Source of the DNA: Sphingomonas sp. CCH21-G11
GTDB lineage: Bacteria > Pseudomonadota > Alphaproteobacteria > Sphingomonadales > Sphingomonadaceae
Length of the DNA: 64,000 bases
Assembly (NCBI RefSeq): GCF_001555965.1
Contig: NZ_LSHX01000055.1
Location: 1 to 64,000, forward strand
Direction of reading: 5' to 3'
This document shows, in pieces, positions 46,033 through 54,546 of the stretch (positions within the stretch are counted from its first letter, which is position 1; every line of letters begins with the position of its first letter). Both the position numbers and the translations under genes were made by a program. A model generated the notes under the pieces. It was not told where the DNA came from, did no database searches, and saw nothing but the letters and a program-made list of their open reading frames with translations.

Positions 46033-48412
46033 GCTTGCGCACGCCCTGTCCCCGGTGTCGCTACTGGTGGGCTTTGCGGCGGCGTGGCCGGCGGCGGCCG
46101 CCGACCGGGACGATCCGTTCAGGCTCAATCCGCTCGAACTGAAACGCGGATCGACCGGAGCGACCGAGTGGCTGGTCGAGGTCGAGATCGACGGCGACCG
46201 CACCGCCATCCTGGTCGCGTGCCGGGTGACGCCCGAGGGGCTGCTCCTCACCGCGGAGGATGCCCGGCGCATCGGGGTGTCGGGCATAACGGTTCCGGGC
46301 GGGGTGCTGTTGCGCGCGGGCGCTTCGGGGTGGCGGCTGGATCGTGCGAACGGGGTGCTGATCGTCACGACCGCCGATCGCGTCCAGCAGATCGACCTGA
46401 GCGCGCCGGCGCAACCGCAGGCGACGGGGCGGGTGCGGCCGGTGGTCGCGGTGATCGCCGACTATGATCTCAACCTGATCGCCGACCGCGACGGCGTTCG
46501 CCCGGCGGGTCTGGTCGCCGGAAGGCTGGCGCGCGGGCCGAGCGCGCTCGACACCGGGTGGGCGATCACGGCGGGTCCGGGCGGCGGCACGCGGCTGGCG
46601 CGGCTCGACACCAGTTTCTCGACCTTCTGGCCCGATCGCACGCTGGGCATCCGGATCGGCGACTTCATCTCGCGGCCGGGTCCGGCGACACGCGCGCTGC
46701 GGCTGGCGGGCGTCCAGTTCGGGACGCGGTTCAACGTCGCGCCCGATCTGATCACCCGGCCGGTGGCCGAGCTGTCGGGATCGGTCGCAGTCGCCTCCAC
46801 GCTCGACCTGCTGCTCAACGATCGGCGGGTACGCCGCGACCAGGTGAGCGGGAATTACGCGCTCAGCCGCGTTCCCCTGGTGCCCGGGCGCAACCGGATC
46901 GACGTCGCGCTGACCGACGTGACCGGGCCACAGGTGATTGAGACGCAGCGGGTCTACAGCCTGAGCGACGCGCTGGCCGCGGGGCGCACCGACTTTTCGA
47001 TCGAGGCGGGCCTGATCCGCAGAGGATATGGCTTCCGCAATCCGCGCTATCGGGGTGCCGCCGCCAACATGGTCGTGCGCCACGGCCTGAGCGATCGCAT
47101 CACCGGCGAGATCAACGCACAGCTTGCCGGTGACTTCGCCTCGATCGGCGGGGTCGGTCACCTCACGATCGGGGGGCTCGGCGCGCTCAGCCTGGGGACG
47201 CAGGCGAGCCGGTCGGCGCGCGGGGGCCGGACGCGATCGGGCGCGGCGTTCAGCGCGGCGTTCGAATCGATCGGCCCCGTGGTGTCGGGGCGGATCGCGG
47301 CGCGACACACATCGGGGGACTATGCCGACCTTGCGCGATCGGCGGGTGACCCGCGACCCGAAGCCTTTGTCGTCGGGACCGTCGATTTCGACCTGGGTCG
47401 CCTGGGCGCGATCGACCTTCAGGTGGCGGAGCGGAGCGGGCCGGGAATCCGCCGGCTTGACGATGCGCCGCCGCGCAACAGCCGGGGTGTTTCGATCGGG
47501 TATCGCCAGACGCTGGCGCGCCGGATGAGCCTGTATGTGCGGGCAGACGGGCGGCGCGACGCCGGGTGGCGCTTTTCGGCGATGGCTGGGCTGTCGGCGG
47601 CTTTCGGGCCGCGCACGACCGTGTCCGCGTCGGTCCTGGCCGCGCAGGGCGGGACGCTCGCCACCGCCGGCGTCTATCAGGGCGACACCGCTCCGGGCGA
47701 ATGGGGGTATGCCGTCCAGGCCGTCACGGGTGGCGTCGATGCGGCCGAGGTCGCCGTCGCCCGGCGCTGGCACGGCGTGCGCGGCGAGGCCGGACTGCGC
47801 CTGGTCGAGGGGACGGCCCAGGGTCGCGTGAACGCACGCGGCACCGTCGTGTTCGCCGATGGCAGCGCATTCGCGACGGCATCCAGCCATGGCGGCATCG
47901 CCATCCTGCGGACCGGTTCGCCGACCGCGGTGCGGGTGATGCATGAAGGGCGTCCCGCCGGTGAGGCGAGCGCGCGGCGTCCCGCCATGATCGCCAACGT
48001 TCCCGCCTTCGTTCGCTCACGGTTCGAGATCGACCCGGTGAGCATTCCGCCCGACGCAGTGGTGCGGCAGGCCGGTGTGGTGGCGTCGGTGCCCGACCGC
48101 GGCGTGATCGCGGTCGACCTGGCGGTCGAGCGCTATGTGGCGGCGCGGCTGGTCCTGCGCGATGCGGACGGCAACCCGATCCCGCCGGGCACCGCGCTTT
48201 ACGCCTTTCCCTCAGGCGCACGCTACCGGGTGGGTTTCGATGGCGAGCTGGAGATCAACGCGGCGCTCGCGGATGCTGAACTGCGCGTCCGCCATGGTCC
48301 GTCGACCTGCTTCGTCCCGCTCGACGGCCGCGCGAATCCTGTCGCCGACACGCCGGCGGTGCGGACATGCCATCCCCGGATCGCGGACACGGGCGGTTCG
48401 GGTCCGCGTTAG
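46004..48412 (+). CDS. Outer-membrane fimbrial usher (FimD-like, archaic type)
   Basis: An 802-residue outer-membrane usher. Signal peptide ends AAAADR; the N-terminal region, a plug-containing beta barrel (long runs of strand pattern such as SIGYRQTLARRMSLYVRADG), and a C-terminal PapC-like domain near VLRDADGNPIPPGTALYAF. It is shorter than classical FimD (about 850-880), as in Csu-type ushers. Works with the upstream chaperone and the one SCPU subunit. No tip adhesin gene follows. Confidence 0.88.
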   Translation: MHPSRSCAAKLAHALSPVSLLVGFAAAWPAAAADRDDPFRLNPLELKRGSTGATEWLVEVEIDGDRTAILVACRVTPEGLLLTAEDARRIGVSGITVPGGVLLRAGASGWRLDRANGVLIVTTADRVQQIDLSAPAQPQATGRVRPVVAVIADYDLNLIADRDGVRPAGLVAGRLARGPSALDTGWAITAGPGGGTRLARLDTSFSTFWPDRTLGIRIGDFISRPGPATRALRLAGVQFGTRFNVAPDLITRPVAELSGSVAVASTLDLLLNDRRVRRDQVSGNYALSRVPLVPGRNRIDVALTDVTGPQVIETQRVYSLSDALAAGRTDFSIEAGLIRRGYGFRNPRYRGAAANMVVRHGLSDRITGEINAQLAGDFASIGGVGHLTIGGLGALSLGTQASRSARGGRTRSGAAFSAAFESIGPVVSGRIAARHTSGDYADLARSAGDPRPEAFVVGTVDFDLGRLGAIDLQVAERSGPGIRRLDDAPPRNSRGVSIGYRQTLARRMSLYVRADGRRDAGWRFSAMAGLSAAFGPRTTVSASVLAAQGGTLATAGVYQGDTAPGEWGYAVQAVTGGVDAAEVAVARRWHGVRGEAGLRLVEGTAQGRVNARGTVVFADGSAFATASSHGGIAILRTGSPTAVRVMHEGRPAGEASARRPAMIANVPAFVRSRFEIDPVSIPPDAVVRQAGVVASVPDRGVIAVDLAVERYVAARLVLRDADGNPIPPGTALYAFPSGARYRVGFDGELEINAALADAELRVRHGPSTCFVPLDGRANPVADTPAVRTCHPRIADTGGSGPR

Positions 48413-48439
48413 CCGAAATGGCTTGCCCGCCACCGTTGC

Positions 48440-48460
48440 GTGATATAAAAGTGATATCAC
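48440..48460 (+). promoter_or_regulatory. GTGATATCAC palindrome and half-site before SPFH gene
   Basis: A perfect 10-bp palindrome GTGATATCAC at 48451-48460 is preceded by the half-copy GTGATAT at 48440-48446 with an AAAA spacer. It lies 20 bp upstream of the SPFH gene's ATG and next to its GGGAGG ribosome site, where it could act as an operator. No regulator is identified; the Arc-like protein of the same operon is a candidate. Confidence 0.5.
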
Positions 48461-48479
48461 ATTAACGGGAGGCAAAAGC

Positions 48480-49376
48480 ATGAATACGGCGAACGACCGC
48501 GCGCTGCGCATGACGTCGGAACGCGAAATAGCGACGCGAAGCGGCTATGGCATGCTGGCGGTGGCACTGGTCTTGAGCGTCGCCAGCGTCGGGGCGACGA
48601 CGATGGTGCGCGCCGCGCCGGCGCCGGCGGTGACGGTCATGGTGATCGCCGGGCTGCTTACGATCTTCGTCCTGGCGGGCTTCTACCTGCTCCAGCCCAA
48701 TCAGGCGGCGGCGATCCTGCTGTTCGGCGATTATCAGGGGACCGATCGCACCACCGGGCTGCGCTGGACCTGGCCGTGGCTGTCCAAGAAGAAGGTGTCG
48801 GTGCGCATCCACAACATCACGTCGGAAAAGCTGAAGGTGAACGACCTGCGCGGCAATCCGGTCGAAATCGCGTCGAACGTGGTGTGGCGTGTGGCGGACA
48901 CCGCCCAGGCGCTGTTCGACGTCGACGATTATCGTGAGTTCATCAACATCCAGATCGAGAGCGCGGTGCGCGCGATCGGGTCGCGCTATCCCTATGACGA
49001 TTTCGATGCGGACAGCGTGACGCTGCGCGGCGACGGCGATCATGTCGCCAACGAACTGCGCCGCGAGCTGCAGGAACGCGTCGAGATGGCGGGCATCCAG
49101 ATCGACGAGTGCCGGCTGACCCACCTCGCCTATGCGCAGGAAATCGCGCAGGCGATGCTGCGCCGGCAACAGGCCGAAGCGGTCATCGCCGCGCGCGCCA
49201 AGCTGGTCGAGGGCGCGGTGTCGATGGTCGAACATGCGCTGGAACAGCTGTCGAGCAAGCAGGTGGTCGAGCTGGACGACGAACGCCGCGCGGCGATGGT
49301 GTCCAACCTGATGGTCGTGCTGTGTTCGGAGCGCGACACCCAGCCGGTGGTGAACGCGGGTTCGCTGTACCAGTAA
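48480..49376 (+). CDS. SPFH/Band 7 domain membrane protein
   Basis: A 298-residue stomatin/prohibitin-like protein. Two hydrophobic segments (residues 24-41 and 52-70), then an SPFH domain ([33 protein letters not shown] ... [21 protein letters not shown]) and a helical C-terminal region ([34 protein letters not shown]). SPFH proteins make membrane scaffolds; the target is unknown. GGGAGG precedes the ATG. It starts a three-gene unit with an Arc-like and a zinc-ribbon protein. Confidence 0.87.
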   Translation: MNTANDRALRMTSEREIATRSGYGMLAVALVLSVASVGATTMVRAAPAPAVTVMVIAGLLTIFVLAGFYLLQPNQAAAILLFGDYQGTDRTTGLRWTWPWLSKKKVSVRIHNITSEKLKVNDLRGNPVEIASNVVWRVADTAQALFDVDDYREFINIQIESAVRAIGSRYPYDDFDADSVTLRGDGDHVANELRRELQERVEMAGIQIDECRLTHLAYAQEIAQAMLRRQQAEAVIAARAKLVEGAVSMVEHALEQLSSKQVVELDDERRAAMVSNLMVVLCSERDTQPVVNAGSLYQ

Positions 49377-49386
49377 GCAGCGAAAG

Positions 49387-49590
49387 GTGGCCGTTCCCCC
49401 CAAAAAGGCGTTTCCGCTCAGGCTCGACCCCGCATTGTTCGCGGCGATCGAGCGGTCGGCGGCGGGCGACCTGCGCAGCGTCAACGCGCAGGTCGAGTGC
49501 CTGCTGCGCGAGGCGCTGGCGCGGCGCGGCGTGCGGCTGGCGCCGCCCGAGCGCGCCCGGCGGGGGCGGCCCCCCAAGGAGAGTGAATGA
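49387..49590 (+). CDS. Arc/CopG-type ribbon-helix-helix protein
   Basis: A 67-residue DNA-binding protein. [41 protein letters not shown] matches the ribbon-helix-helix fold of Arc-like regulators, and the C-terminus carries a GRPPKE AT-hook-like tail ([10 protein letters not shown]). GTG start at 49387. Placed 10 bp after the SPFH gene and overlapping the next gene (ATGA). It could regulate the operon, perhaps through the GTGATATCAC site. Confidence 0.8.
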   Translation: MAVPPKKAFPLRLDPALFAAIERSAAGDLRSVNAQVECLLREALARRGVRLAPPERARRGRPPKESE

Positions 49591-49808
49591 TGCGCGGAAA
49601 TTCGTGTTCCAAGTGCGGCGGCTCGATGACGGAGGGGTTCACCTTTCGCACCAATCACGGCGGCCAGCATGCCGTGGCGGAATGGATCGAGGGCGCGCCG
49701 CAGAAAAGCTTCTGGAACGGGCTCAAGCTCTCCGGTCGCAAGCGGATCAACATCCAGACCTATCGCTGCAGCCGCTGCGGCCTGCTGGAATCATATGCCC
49801 GCAGCTGA
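49587..49808 (+). CDS. Small zinc-ribbon protein, uncharacterised
   Basis: A 73-residue protein with two CxxC pairs (Cys7/Cys10 and Cys61/Cys64) able to bind one zinc, around a conserved middle (EWIEGAPQKSFWNGLKL). No enzyme motif. The ATG at 49587 overlaps the Arc-like gene's stop. Its constant partnership with SPFH and Arc-like proteins in this operon is the only functional clue. Confidence 0.72.
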   Translation: MMRGNSCSKCGGSMTEGFTFRTNHGGQHAVAEWIEGAPQKSFWNGLKLSGRKRINIQTYRCSRCGLLESYARS

Positions 49809-49881
49809 GGACCCCATGCTTGCGATGATGCGAACGTGCCGGCGACTTGGGTCGCCGTGCAAACCGGGAAGGGGACGGACG

Positions 49882-50868
49882 ATGCGACCGAGACTGACGG
49901 GCCTGACCAGCGCCTTGCTGGCGATGGCGACACCCTGCGCGGCCCAAGGGGCTGATCCGGCCGCGCCGGTCGAGATCGCGACCGCCGGCCCCCGGGGGCA
50001 GCTGGCCGGCACGCTGATCCCGCCGGCGCCCGATCGGCCCGTGGTGCTGATCCTGCCCGGATCGGGTCCGACCGACCGCGACGGCAACAGCCCGCTGGGT
50101 ATCCGGGCGAGCAGCTACCGCCTGCTCGCCGAGGCGCTGGCACGGCGCGGCATCGGCAGCGTGCGCGCCGACAAGCGCGGCCTGTTCGGCAGCAAGGACG
50201 CGGTCGCCGACCCCAATGCGGTCACCGTCGCCGACTATGCCCGCGACGCGGGCGGCTGGATCGACACGATCAGGAACCGGACGGGGCGGCCCTGCGTCTG
50301 GCTTGCCGGTCATAGCGAGGGCGGGCTGATCGCGCTGGTGACGGCACAGGGGCGCAGCGATGTTTGCGGGGTGGTGCTGATCGCCGCGCCGGGCCGCAAG
50401 CTGGGCGACGTGTTGCGCGAACAATTGCGCGCCAACCCCGCCAATGCGCCGCTGCTGCCCGCCGCGATGGCAGCGATCGACACGCTGGAGGCCGGCGGAT
50501 CGGTCGACGCGGCGACGTTGCCGCCGCCATTGCTGGCGCTGTTCAATCCGGCCGTGCAGCCGTTCCTGCGCGACCTGATGGCGCAGTCCCCGACCGCACT
50601 TGCGGCGGCGTTGAAGGTGCCGCTGCTGGTCATCGCCGCCGAGCGCGACATTCAGGTGCCGTCCAGCGACGGCGAGGCGCTGGCAGGCGCGAGGCCCGGC
50701 GCGGTGCTGGTCCGCGTGGCCGATGCCAACCACGTGTTGAAACGCGTGACGTCGGACGACCGTGCGGCCAACCTGGCGACCTATGCCGACCCGTCGCTGC
50801 CGGTGGTGCCGGAGATCGTCGATGCGATCGTCGCATTTGTCGGCAAGGATCTGGGTTCGGCCCGCTAA
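49882..50868 (+). CDS. Exported alpha/beta hydrolase
   Basis: A 328-residue hydrolase with a signal peptide (cleavage near CAAQG). Catalytic Ser145 in GHSEGG, HGS-like oxyanion ILPGSGPTDRDGNS, acid in AAERDIQVP and His in ADANHVLKR. Resembles the YgiD/S9-like secreted esterase group; substrate unknown. ATG at 49882 follows GAAGGGGACGG. 73 bp after the zinc-ribbon gene; a long palindrome pair lies just downstream. Confidence 0.83.
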   Translation: MRPRLTGLTSALLAMATPCAAQGADPAAPVEIATAGPRGQLAGTLIPPAPDRPVVLILPGSGPTDRDGNSPLGIRASSYRLLAEALARRGIGSVRADKRGLFGSKDAVADPNAVTVADYARDAGGWIDTIRNRTGRPCVWLAGHSEGGLIALVTAQGRSDVCGVVLIAAPGRKLGDVLREQLRANPANAPLLPAAMAAIDTLEAGGSVDAATLPPPLLALFNPAVQPFLRDLMAQSPTALAAALKVPLLVIAAERDIQVPSSDGEALAGARPGAVLVRVADANHVLKRVTSDDRAANLATYADPSLPVVPEIVDAIVAFVGKDLGSAR

Positions 50869-50915
50869 CGGATCTGCGTATGTCGCAAGGCCTGTCCGTC
50901 GAACCCGATTGGATC

Positions 50916-51067
50916 GTCACCCCGGCCTCGTGCCGGGGTCCACTGCGCCACATCGCGGCCGCCGCGCCGGTCTGAGCCGCCTCAACGGCGTAAGGTCACG
51001 TATCCTTGCGTCCGGTCAGAGGCCTGTGCCGGCTGCGTGGTGGACCCCGGCACGAGGCCGGGGTGAC
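50916..51067. repeat. 28-bp inverted repeat pair, GTCACCCCGGCC family
   Basis: Arms at 50916-50943 and 51040-51067 are exact complements, separated by about 96 bp, in the 236-bp gap between the alpha/beta hydrolase and the S1/P1 nuclease gene (convergent). Same family as 25375-25481 and 56832-56980, each arm being a hairpin with a CCCCGGCC core. No gene is seen between the arms. Confidence 0.85.
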
Positions 51068-51104
51068 GGCGTGCGGGATGACACCCTCGGCGATCGGCCG
51101 ACCT

Positions 51105-51995
51105 CTAACGTTGCCGCCGCCGCTCCGCGCGCGAGTCGTACGCGTTGGCGGGGTCGAACGCCTCGTCGAGCAAGCGGGCGAGGCGCAGGCCGGCGCGCTC
51201 GACCTGAAGGCGCTGGGGATCGACCGAGCGGTTGATCGAATCGTTGCTGAGCTTCACCGCCGACTGGGGCGGGCCGCACGGGTCGCCGCCCTGCGCTTCG
51301 GCATAGGCGACGTCGCGCGCCACCTGCCACGCCTGCTGCGCCCAGTCGGCGGTGGTGCCGGCGGTGATCGCCGACTTTTCATCGGCGGTATAGCTGCGGA
51401 CGAGGCTGGGCGGCGTCGAGATCGCGCGTTCGGCCAGTGCGCCGTCCCAGATCGAATGCAGGTTCAGACGCTCGCTTTCATAATCGCCATAGGCCGCCTT
51501 GACCGCATTGCCGCCGCGATCCTGGCGATTGCCCGAATGGAGCGGCATGTGCATGTCGCCGACGAAGTGGATGAGGAAGGCGAGCGCGGCCACCTTCTCG
51601 CGCATCGGGATCGAGCTGTCCTGCAGCAGCTTCACGTCGCGGTCGATCTGTGCCGAGACGCAATTGCCGTTGGCGCAGGCGCTTTCCAGATCGAACGGCT
51701 TGCAGATGTCGATCGTCTGGTAATGCCAGGGTGCCGAATAGTTGAAACGCAGCCCCATGCCGCGGATGCAGTCGGGCCAGACGCTTGCGTCCTCGGGCGT
51801 CGCCGCGCGGCACGTCGGCGTTTCCAGCAGCGCCGATTTCGCCAGCATCGCGCGCACCTTGGCGCGGGTGGCGGGGCTCACATTGGCCATCGCGATATCG
51901 GCAATCGTCGCGTGCGCGTAACGGCCATAGGCGTTCGCCGTCGACGGCAGGAGGAGGCTGGCGATGGCGAGCGCGGCGAGGAGATGTCTGAGCAT
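51105..51995 (-). CDS. S1/P1-type secreted nuclease
   Basis: A 296-residue zinc-dependent nuclease. Signal peptide ends STANA, so the mature protein begins YGRYAH, with Tyr where canonical enzymes have an N-terminal Trp that helps bind zinc. Other zinc ligands are present in PWHYQTID, LIHFVGDMHMPLHSG and NLHSIWDGAL. It degrades single-stranded nucleic acids outside the cytoplasm. The 5' flank (51996-52222) carries a palindrome pair. Confidence 0.88.
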   Translation of the reverse strand: MLRHLLAALAIASLLLPSTANAYGRYAHATIADIAMANVSPATRAKVRAMLAKSALLETPTCRAATPEDASVWPDCIRGMGLRFNYSAPWHYQTIDICKPFDLESACANGNCVSAQIDRDVKLLQDSSIPMREKVAALAFLIHFVGDMHMPLHSGNRQDRGGNAVKAAYGDYESERLNLHSIWDGALAERAISTPPSLVRSYTADEKSAITAGTTADWAQQAWQVARDVAYAEAQGGDPCGPPQSAVKLSNDSINRSVDPQRLQVERAGLRLARLLDEAFDPANAYDSRAERRRQR

Positions 51996-52036
51996 GAATG
52001 GCCTGCCTGAAGATGGATTTCAGTTACGCAACCCGC

Positions 52037-52147
52037 TCATCCTGAGTAGCCGCTGAGCGAAGCCAAAGCGGCGTATCGAAGGACGAGCGCGCGGTCTCTG
52101 TCCTCCGATAGCGGCCTTCGACTTTGCTAAGTCCCTACTCAGGATGA
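52037..52147. repeat. Inverted repeat pair, TCATCCTGAGTAG type
   Basis: Arms TCATCCTGAGTAG (52037-52049) and CTACTCAGGATGA (52135-52147) are exact complements flanking about 85 bp, in the gap between the S1/P1 nuclease and the isoaspartyl peptidase genes. A different family from the GTCACCCC elements. The remaining bases 52148-52222 hold nothing recognisable. Confidence 0.75.
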
Positions 52148-52222
52148 CCGGGTTGGGTGTGTGGCTGGCCGCTACCGGCCGATTGCGACGATTGAAAGAC
52201 GGTCGCGGGGCCGACTTTCCGA

Positions 52223-53206
52223 TTATTCCTCATCCCCGTAAATCGCGACCTTGCGCGTCCCGCCGGCGATGGCGCGGCCACGATACATGCCCGGCGTGTT
52301 AAAGCTCCATGCTGCCTCCCCGGTCGGGCCGGTGACGATGACGCCGCCGTCACCGCCCAGATCGGCGGTTTCCTTCATCACGGCGTCGGCGGCCTGTTGC
52401 AGCGTTTCGCCCCTGAAACGCACGCGCGCGCAGATTTCGTGCGCGACGCCCTCGCGGATGAAGAACTCGCCCGCACCGGTGGCGGAGACCGCGCAGGCGC
52501 GGTCGTCGGCGTAGGTGCCCGCCCCGATCACCGGCGCGTCGCCGATCCGGCCCCAGCGCTTGCCGGTCAGCCCGCCGGTCGAGGTCGCGGCGGCGACATG
52601 TCCTGCCTTGTCGAGCGCGACGGCGCCGACGGTGCCGTATTTCAGGTCGATATCGAACCAGCCCGCCGAACGCGACTTGAGCTCGTCAAGCTGGCGACGA
52701 CGCTCGGGCGTGGCGAACCAGCTGGGGTCGACCGTCTCGACGCCGTTGTCGCGCGCGAACTCCTCCGCCCCCGCGCCCGACAGCATCACGTGCGGGCCCT
52801 TCTCCATCACCTTGCGCGCCAGCGTGACCGGGTTCTTGATCGTCGACACGCCGGTGACGGCCCCGGCGCCACGCGTCGCGCCGTCCATGATCGCGCTGTC
52901 GAGTTCATTGGTGCCGTTCCAGGTGAACACCGCGCCGCGCCCAGCGTTGAAATGGGGGTCGTCCTCCAGGATCCGGACCGCGGCCTCGACCGCATCGAGC
53001 GCGCTGCCGCCGCGTTCGAGCACCGCCGATCCCGCGACCAGCGCCTGGTCGAGCGCGGCGCGCACCGCCTTGTCCTGCTCGGGCGTGATCCGTTCGCGTT
53101 CGATCACGCCCGCGCCGCCATGAATGACGAGCGTCCATTGCGGGCGATCCTGGGCGTGGGCGGGCAGGGACATCAGCAGGGCTCCGATCAACAGGGGAAG
53201 ACGCAT
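52223..53206 (-). CDS. Isoaspartyl peptidase / L-asparaginase (Ntn hydrolase)
   Basis: A 327-residue exported plant-type asparaginase. Signal peptide ends AHAQ; the Ntn nucleophile is Thr192 in KYGTVGAVALD, where autoproteolysis makes alpha and beta chains. HGGAGVI, HFNAGRGAVFTWNG, TRGAGAVTGVSTI and ATSTGGLTGKRWGRIGDAPVIGAGTYAD are family core. It removes isoaspartyl dipeptides or asparagine amide. 13 bp after the acyltransferase gene, so likely co-transcribed. Confidence 0.93.
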   Translation of the reverse strand: MRLPLLIGALLMSLPAHAQDRPQWTLVIHGGAGVIERERITPEQDKAVRAALDQALVAGSAVLERGGSALDAVEAAVRILEDDPHFNAGRGAVFTWNGTNELDSAIMDGATRGAGAVTGVSTIKNPVTLARKVMEKGPHVMLSGAGAEEFARDNGVETVDPSWFATPERRRQLDELKSRSAGWFDIDLKYGTVGAVALDKAGHVAAATSTGGLTGKRWGRIGDAPVIGAGTYADDRACAVSATGAGEFFIREGVAHEICARVRFRGETLQQAADAVMKETADLGGDGGVIVTGPTGEAAWSFNTPGMYRGRAIAGGTRKVAIYGDEE

Positions 53207-53219
53207 CAGATGGGTTCCT

Positions 53220-54428
53220 TCACGACTGGTTCGCGACCCTAGCAGGCATCGCGCGCGGTTCCAGCCGGGGACGCAGGCCGATCAGTGGCCGCAGCCAGCC
53301 GATGCGCCGCCCGGCGAGATAGAAAGCCCAGCAGCCCGCGACCGTTGCCGCCAGCGTGATTGTGAACTCGATCGGCGCCGAGGGGGCAAATCGACGCAGC
53401 GCCCACACCACCGCGACGATGATCGTCTGGTGGATGAGGTAGAAGGGAAAGACCGCCTCGGTCAGCATCGTGCGGCGCGGATGGTCGCGGTCGAGGAAGC
53501 GGTCGGCAAGCCCGATCAGCGCGACGATCGCCCCCCATTGCTGGACGCTGTGCGCGGACAGATAGACCGGCAGGAAGTCGCGCGCGATCGGGATCGCACC
53601 GGGCCAGTTGAGCTCTGCCGCCGCCTTGACGCCATAGCCCGCGATCGCGGCTAGTCCGGCGACTTTCCACCATCGGCGGATCGCCGCCATCGCCGCCGCC
53701 GATCTGGCCAGTCCGAAGCCGAACAGGAAGGCGGGCAGATAGATGGCATGGGCGACCGGATCGTCGAACAGCGCGTGCGTCTCGCCGCGCATCGGGAACC
53801 AGCGCAGGTGGACCGCGAGCAGCCAGGCGAGCGGCAGCACGAGCATGCCGACGCCGCCGAAGGCGCGGTCGAACACGCGCTGGAGCCACGGTGTGCGCAC
53901 CAGTGCGATCAGCACCGCCAGCGCCATGGTATAGACCCACAGATAACCGACGAACCACAGATGGTTCCAGGTCGGCAGGACGAGCCCGTCGAGCGTGCCG
54001 AAGCGGAAATAGTCGTGGATCCAGAAATGCGGCAGCCCGAAGCCGTAGCCATGCTTGGTGACAAGCTCGATCCAGGGCTGGGGCGGCACGACGACGATGA
54101 CGCCGAACAGGAGCGGCACGACCAGCCGCACGGTGCGGTTGCGCGCGAACGCCGTCACACCGCCGGCGCGGCGCAGCAGCGCGCGCGTGGCGTAGCCCGA
54201 GACGACGAATAATAGCGCCAGCCGCCACGCGTTGAGCGCCAGCATCGGCACCACCACCCAATCGGCAACGTGCGGCGACTTCACGTGGAAGTTCCACGGC
54301 GCATAGACGAGGCCGATATGATAGAGGATCAGCAGCGCGAACGCCGCGATCCGCAGCCAGTCCATCCCGTAATGCCGCGCGATCGGCGGGGCCGCGTCCG
54401 GGCGGGGGGCGGTCGCCGTGTTCGTCAT
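53220..54428 (-). CDS. Acyltransferase-3 family membrane protein
   Basis: A 402-residue protein with about ten transmembrane spans and the acyltransferase-3 hallmarks: YGMDWLRIAAFALLILYHIGLVYAPW with the catalytic His region, RLVVPLLFGVIVVVPPQPW, and a C-terminal FPFYLIHQTIIV segment. Such proteins O-acetylate surface glycans or small molecules; the substrate is unknown. Precedes the isoaspartyl peptidase by 13 bp; divergent from ispG. Confidence 0.88.
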   Translation of the reverse strand: MTNTATAPRPDAAPPIARHYGMDWLRIAAFALLILYHIGLVYAPWNFHVKSPHVADWVVVPMLALNAWRLALLFVVSGYATRALLRRAGGVTAFARNRTVRLVVPLLFGVIVVVPPQPWIELVTKHGYGFGLPHFWIHDYFRFGTLDGLVLPTWNHLWFVGYLWVYTMALAVLIALVRTPWLQRVFDRAFGGVGMLVLPLAWLLAVHLRWFPMRGETHALFDDPVAHAIYLPAFLFGFGLARSAAAMAAIRRWWKVAGLAAIAGYGVKAAAELNWPGAIPIARDFLPVYLSAHSVQQWGAIVALIGLADRFLDRDHPRRTMLTEAVFPFYLIHQTIIVAVVWALRRFAPSAPIEFTITLAATVAGCWAFYLAGRRIGWLRPLIGLRPRLEPRAMPARVANQS

Positions 54429-54546
54429 CGCTTCGCTTTAGGGGGAAACCGACCGCGACGATAGCGGGGTCGGCGCGTATCGCCTTCCGCTGTCGCGGCG
54501 GGGCGGCTATACCGGCCGCATCATCGGCTCTTCAGCGGGAAACCCC

